From assembly GCA_022449455.1 (NCBI GenBank), contig JAKUPL010000008.1, positions 62,001-126,000 on the forward strand: a stretch of DNA of 64,000 nt. Direction: 5' to 3'. Origin of the DNA: Alcanivorax sp. GTDB lineage: Bacteria > Pseudomonadota > Gammaproteobacteria > Pseudomonadales > Alcanivoracaceae. Below are positions 60,810 through 64,000 of the stretch, one piece after another. A model generated the notes under the pieces. The model saw only the letters and a list, made by a program, of their open reading frames with translations. It was not told the origin of the DNA and searched no databases. The first letter of the stretch is position 1; every line of letters begins with the position of its first letter. A program made the position numbers and the translations under genes.

Positions 60810-61352
60810 CTAGGACGCACGCCGGCCGGTGGCCAGCAGCGGCAGCCGGCCGTCCGGCAGGGGTGGATAGTGGGACAGGCGCGCGCGCATCAATACATGA
60901 TCGAGACCGTGCAGCGAGAGGGGGCGCAGGCTGTCCCAGTGCAGGGCGCGGAACAGCGGTTCGTTGACGGCCTGCACCTGGGCGAAGAACGCCTCGCAAC
61001 CGCGCGCCCGGGCGCTGCCCACCGCCAGGCGGATCAGGGCGCTGCCCAGGTGCGCGTCGCGCCGGTAGCCGCGTGCCACCGCCAGCCGGGAGCCGTACCA
61101 GATGCCCGGACGGTCGCTGTGGATGCGCACCGTGCCGACCACCTCGTCCGGGCCGCCGGCCACGTAGGCCACCGCCACGATGGTCAGGGCGCGGCGGTCC
61201 AGGGCATCGCCGTCGTCGCCGTCGAACAGACCCTGCTCAGCGCAGAATACCCGGCGGCGCAGGTCGCGGGCGGCCTGGTGTTCCCAGGCCTCGGAGGTCA
61301 GCTTCACCGCGTACTCGCGGCTGCGGAACGGCGTCACCGGCTCCAGGATCAT
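60810..61352 (-). CDS. GNAT N-acetyltransferase of the Nit1C cluster (MSMEG_0567/sll0786 family)
   Basis: This 180-residue GNAT-fold protein begins ILEPVTPFRSREYAVKLT. It has the V-shaped motif A region (VGTVRIHSDRPGIWYGSRLAV, then RRDAHLGSALIRLAV as the CoA-binding helix). The family is specific to Nit1C clusters. It overlaps the radical SAM gene by four bases and precedes the PurM-like gene. The acyl acceptor is unknown. Confidence 0.87.
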   Translation of the reverse strand: MILEPVTPFRSREYAVKLTSEAWEHQAARDLRRRVFCAEQGLFDGDDGDALDRRALTIVAVAYVAGGPDEVVGTVRIHSDRPGIWYGSRLAVARGYRRDAHLGSALIRLAVGSARARGCEAFFAQVQAVNEPLFRALHWDSLRPLSLHGLDHVLMRARLSHYPPLPDGRLPLLATGRRAS

Positions 61353-62473
61353 GAGGCGTGCTCCAGGCGATCGTCCCGCTGGCCATTGTCCTCGAAGACG
61401 GACAGCGCCGAGCAGGCGCCGCACCGGCCGCAGCCGGCCTTGATGTCCGCCGAGCGCAGGCCGCCGCCGCGCAGCAGCGCGCCGAGCGGCTCCAGGATAC
61501 GGCGCATGTGCGCCGCCGAGGGCGACGGGTGGTGCTCAAGCGGCGTGCCGGAGATCGGCACGAACGGCACCACGAACGGGTACACGCCCAGCGCCACCAG
61601 CCGCCGGCACAGGGCCAGGGTGTCGTCCACCGTATCGCCCAGGCCGGCCAGCAGATAGGTGCTTACCTGGCCGCGCCCGAACACGTCCACGGCGTCGGCG
61701 AACGCTTCCAGATACTGGTCCACGCTGATCGACGCCTTGCTGGGCATGATCGTTTCGCGCAGGGCCGGCGTGGCGATTTCCAGGTGCATGCCCAGGCTCT
61801 CGATGCCGCTGTCGCGCAGCCGCCGGAACCAGGCGCGGTCGTCCGGCGGCTCGCACTGGCCCTGGATCGGCAGGTCCACGGCGGCGCGCACGGCGCGGGC
61901 GCTGTCGCACAGCACCCGGGCACCGCGATCCTGCAGATTGGGGGTGCCGGTGGTCATCACCATATGCTTGACGCCATCCAGTTCCACCGCCGCCTTCGCC
62001 ACCTCGGCCAGTTGCGCCGGCGTTTTGTGGGCGATGGTGCGGCCCTCGTCCAGGGACTGGCCGATGGCGCAGAACTGACAGGACACCTTGCGGTTGTTGT
62101 AGCGGATGCAGGTCTGCAACACGGTGGTGGCGAGCACGTCCTTGCCGTGCAGGGTGGCGATGTGGGAGTAGGGCACGCCATCGGCGGTGCTCAGGTCGTA
62201 GAAGCGCGGCCGGTCGGTGAACGCCATGCGCGCGATCTCCTCGCCGCCCCGGGTGACCCGGCGGCCGTCCAGTTCATAGGGGGAGTCGCCGGCGCCGGCG
62301 GTGTGCACCGGGATCATCACCACCTTGCCGCCGATCTCCACCGCCTTGTGGTCGGAGGGGCCGGCGCCGCCACGCCGGCTGGGCGCGCCGGCGGCGGGGT
62401 CGCTCAGGCGCACGCCCCGGGTCTGCAGCTCATTGATGAGCCGCTGATTGAAGCGGGGATCCTTCTTGCTCAT
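61349..62473 (-). CDS. Radical SAM protein of the Nit1C cluster (MSMEG_0568 family)
   Basis: This radical SAM enzyme of 374 residues has the cluster-binding motif spread as CIRYNNRKVSCQFC (about residue 120), followed by MVMTTGTPNLQDRG and the SAM-binding strand segments (HLEIATPALRETIMPS). Near the C-terminus is a second cysteine cluster (AGCGRCGACSALS), which may hold an auxiliary Fe-S centre. The start at 62473 overlaps the nitrilase gene by 44 bp. The reaction is unknown. Confidence 0.87.
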   Translation of the reverse strand: MSKKDPRFNQRLINELQTRGVRLSDPAAGAPSRRGGAGPSDHKAVEIGGKVVMIPVHTAGAGDSPYELDGRRVTRGGEEIARMAFTDRPRFYDLSTADGVPYSHIATLHGKDVLATTVLQTCIRYNNRKVSCQFCAIGQSLDEGRTIAHKTPAQLAEVAKAAVELDGVKHMVMTTGTPNLQDRGARVLCDSARAVRAAVDLPIQGQCEPPDDRAWFRRLRDSGIESLGMHLEIATPALRETIMPSKASISVDQYLEAFADAVDVFGRGQVSTYLLAGLGDTVDDTLALCRRLVALGVYPFVVPFVPISGTPLEHHPSPSAAHMRRILEPLGALLRGGGLRSADIKAGCGRCGACSALSVFEDNGQRDDRLEHAS

Positions 62474-63464
62474 GGTCGTCGCTCCCGATGGTGGCCCCGG
62501 CGTCGTCGGCGTCCGGGCCAGGAATAAGGGTGTGCAGGTCATGGACGGTTTGCGCCGGCCGCCGATCGATCAGCAGGCTCAGCAGCTCCGGGCGGGCGTA
62601 GTGGCCCACCGAGTCCATCATCCGCTTGCGCTTGAGAATCAGGGCCATGTCCAGGTCCGCCACGCACAGGCCCTCGCCCTCGGTGATCGGTTCGCCCAGC
62701 ACCTTGCCTTCCGGTGACACGATCATCGTCATGCAACCGCCGCGCAGCGCCTTTTGCCGGGCCGGATCGTCGGTGATGGCCTGGATCTGATGCGGTTCCA
62801 GCCAGCCGGTGGCGTTGACCACGAAGCAGCCGGACTCGGCGGCGTGGTGACGCATGGCCGCCTCGATCTGGTCGGCGAACACCGGGCCGACCATGGAGCC
62901 GGGGAACTGGGCGCAGTGGATTTCCTCGTGCTGGGTCATCAGTGCGTAGCGGGCCAGCGGGTTGTAGTGCTCCCAGCAGGCCAGGGCGCCGATCCGGCCC
63001 ACGGCGCTGTCCACCACTTGCAGGCCGCTGGCGTCGCCCTGGCCCCAGATCATGCGCTCGTGGTAGGTCGGCGTGATCTTGCGGCGCTTGAGCAACAGCC
63101 GGCCGTCGCCGTCCAGCACCACCTGGGTGTTGTAGAGCGTGCCCCGGTCCCGTTCATTGACGCCCAGCACCACCACCATGCCGTGGCGGCGGGCGCGCTG
63201 GGCGACCCGGTCGATCTCCGGACCCGGCACCGTCACCGCCCGCTGGTAAAGGGCGAGATGGTCCGGACCGGAAAACGCCGGGCCGCTCACGAACGAGAAA
63301 TAGGGGTAGTAGGGCACCAGGGTTTCCGGAAACACCAGCAACCGGACGCCGCGGGCGGCGGCGTCGTCGATCCAGGCGCACACCTTGTCCAGAGTGCCGC
63401 CGGCGGTGTCCAGGTCCGGCGCGATCTGCGCCGCCGCCGCCCGTACCGTCCTTGCCTCGCTCAT
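62430..63464 (-). CDS. Nitrilase of the Nit1C cluster (Nit1 type)
   Basis: This carbon-nitrogen hydrolase of 344 residues has the catalytic triad E47 ([10 protein letters not shown]), K129 ([12 protein letters not shown]) and C163 (ACWEHYNP). Nitrilases of this subfamily (similar to sll0784) hydrolyse nitriles such as fumaronitrile, and the cluster is linked to growth on cyanide in pseudomonads. It follows the MSMEG_0572-type gene by ten bases, as second gene of the operon. Confidence 0.93.
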   Translation of the reverse strand: MSEARTVRAAAAQIAPDLDTAGGTLDKVCAWIDDAAARGVRLLVFPETLVPYYPYFSFVSGPAFSGPDHLALYQRAVTVPGPEIDRVAQRARRHGMVVVLGVNERDRGTLYNTQVVLDGDGRLLLKRRKITPTYHERMIWGQGDASGLQVVDSAVGRIGALACWEHYNPLARYALMTQHEEIHCAQFPGSMVGPVFADQIEAAMRHHAAESGCFVVNATGWLEPHQIQAITDDPARQKALRGGCMTMIVSPEGKVLGEPITEGEGLCVADLDMALILKRKRMMDSVGHYARPELLSLLIDRRPAQTVHDLHTLIPGPDADDAGATIGSDDHEQEGSPLQSAAHQ

Positions 63465-63474
63465 GGCGCCCTCC

Positions 63475-63957
<483 letters not shown>

Positions 63958-64000
63958 AGCCGCCTCCCTCTGCGTATGGGGTTGTGTGGCCCGGGGTCGG

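Overview
The window joins two unlike pieces of a GC-rich gammaproteobacterial chromosome. Positions 1 to about 38,774 are one end of an integrative conjugative element (ICE) of the PFGI-1/pKLC102/ICEclc type, in which every recognisable gene lies on the minus strand. Positions 38,755 to 64,000 are host chromosome. The junction is the 3' end of an intact tRNA-Gly(CCC) gene at 38,755-38,828, next to a large IntB13-like tyrosine recombinase. The host genes (dcd, purMN, hda, soluble transhydrogenase sthA, mrp, fad-type beta-oxidation genes) suggest an Alcanivorax-like relative; that placement is an inference and not firm.

Read in the direction of transcription (right to left), the ICE starts with the integrase. 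After it come a conserved unknown gene, an AlpA-like regulator, ParA, a small HicA-like protein, ParB, a DUF2857 protein, a STY4528-type replication protein, a PFL_4669-family protein, a DUF3158 protein, a single-strand-binding protein and topoisomerase III. This is a maintenance and replication module. From 25.4 kb to 14.1 kb runs a string of mostly unknown genes (DUF3275, DUF3577 and DUF5983 types, a DNA methyltransferase, a SNF2-type helicase). They are spaced by unusually structured leaders. From 13.9 kb down to the window edge is the mating-pair-formation operon (PilL, PFL_4693, transglycosylase, PFL_4695, TraD, PFL_4697, RAQPRD, PFL_4701 to PFL_4706). The relaxase, the remaining transfer genes, any cargo and the far att site lie outside the window.

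The least explained signals are in the ICE leaders and replication module. (1) A three-hairpin RNA element of about 76 nt occurs three times with compensatory base changes, and its G.U wobbles are possible only on the minus strand. (2) About ten genes each have a leader in which successive GGG- and CCC-type arms can form mutually exclusive hairpins just before the ribosome binding site. (3) A candidate replication origin is embedded inside the STY4528 replication gene: an AT-rich patch, four iteron-like repeats in helical phase, and a perfect DnaA box. (4) A 23-bp palindrome occurs three times, in front of topB and the PFL_4669-family gene.

The chromosomal part carries a 2-oxoglutarate oxygenase, peroxiredoxin, patatin phospholipase, an AraC regulator, a SIMPL-domain lipoprotein, Mrp and dCTP deaminase. 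Next come two DUF3108 proteins, purN-purM, a DUF2066-hda pair, sthA, an Smr-domain protein, a two-domain glutathione-transferase-like protein and a thiolase/multifunctional beta-oxidation pair. The window ends in a complete seven-gene Nit1C cluster (nitrilase, radical SAM, GNAT, AIR-synthase-like, FAD monooxygenase and two small proteins), a set linked to nitrogen starvation and cyanide or nitrile assimilation. A MITE-like repeat sits between dcd and the DUF3108 genes.
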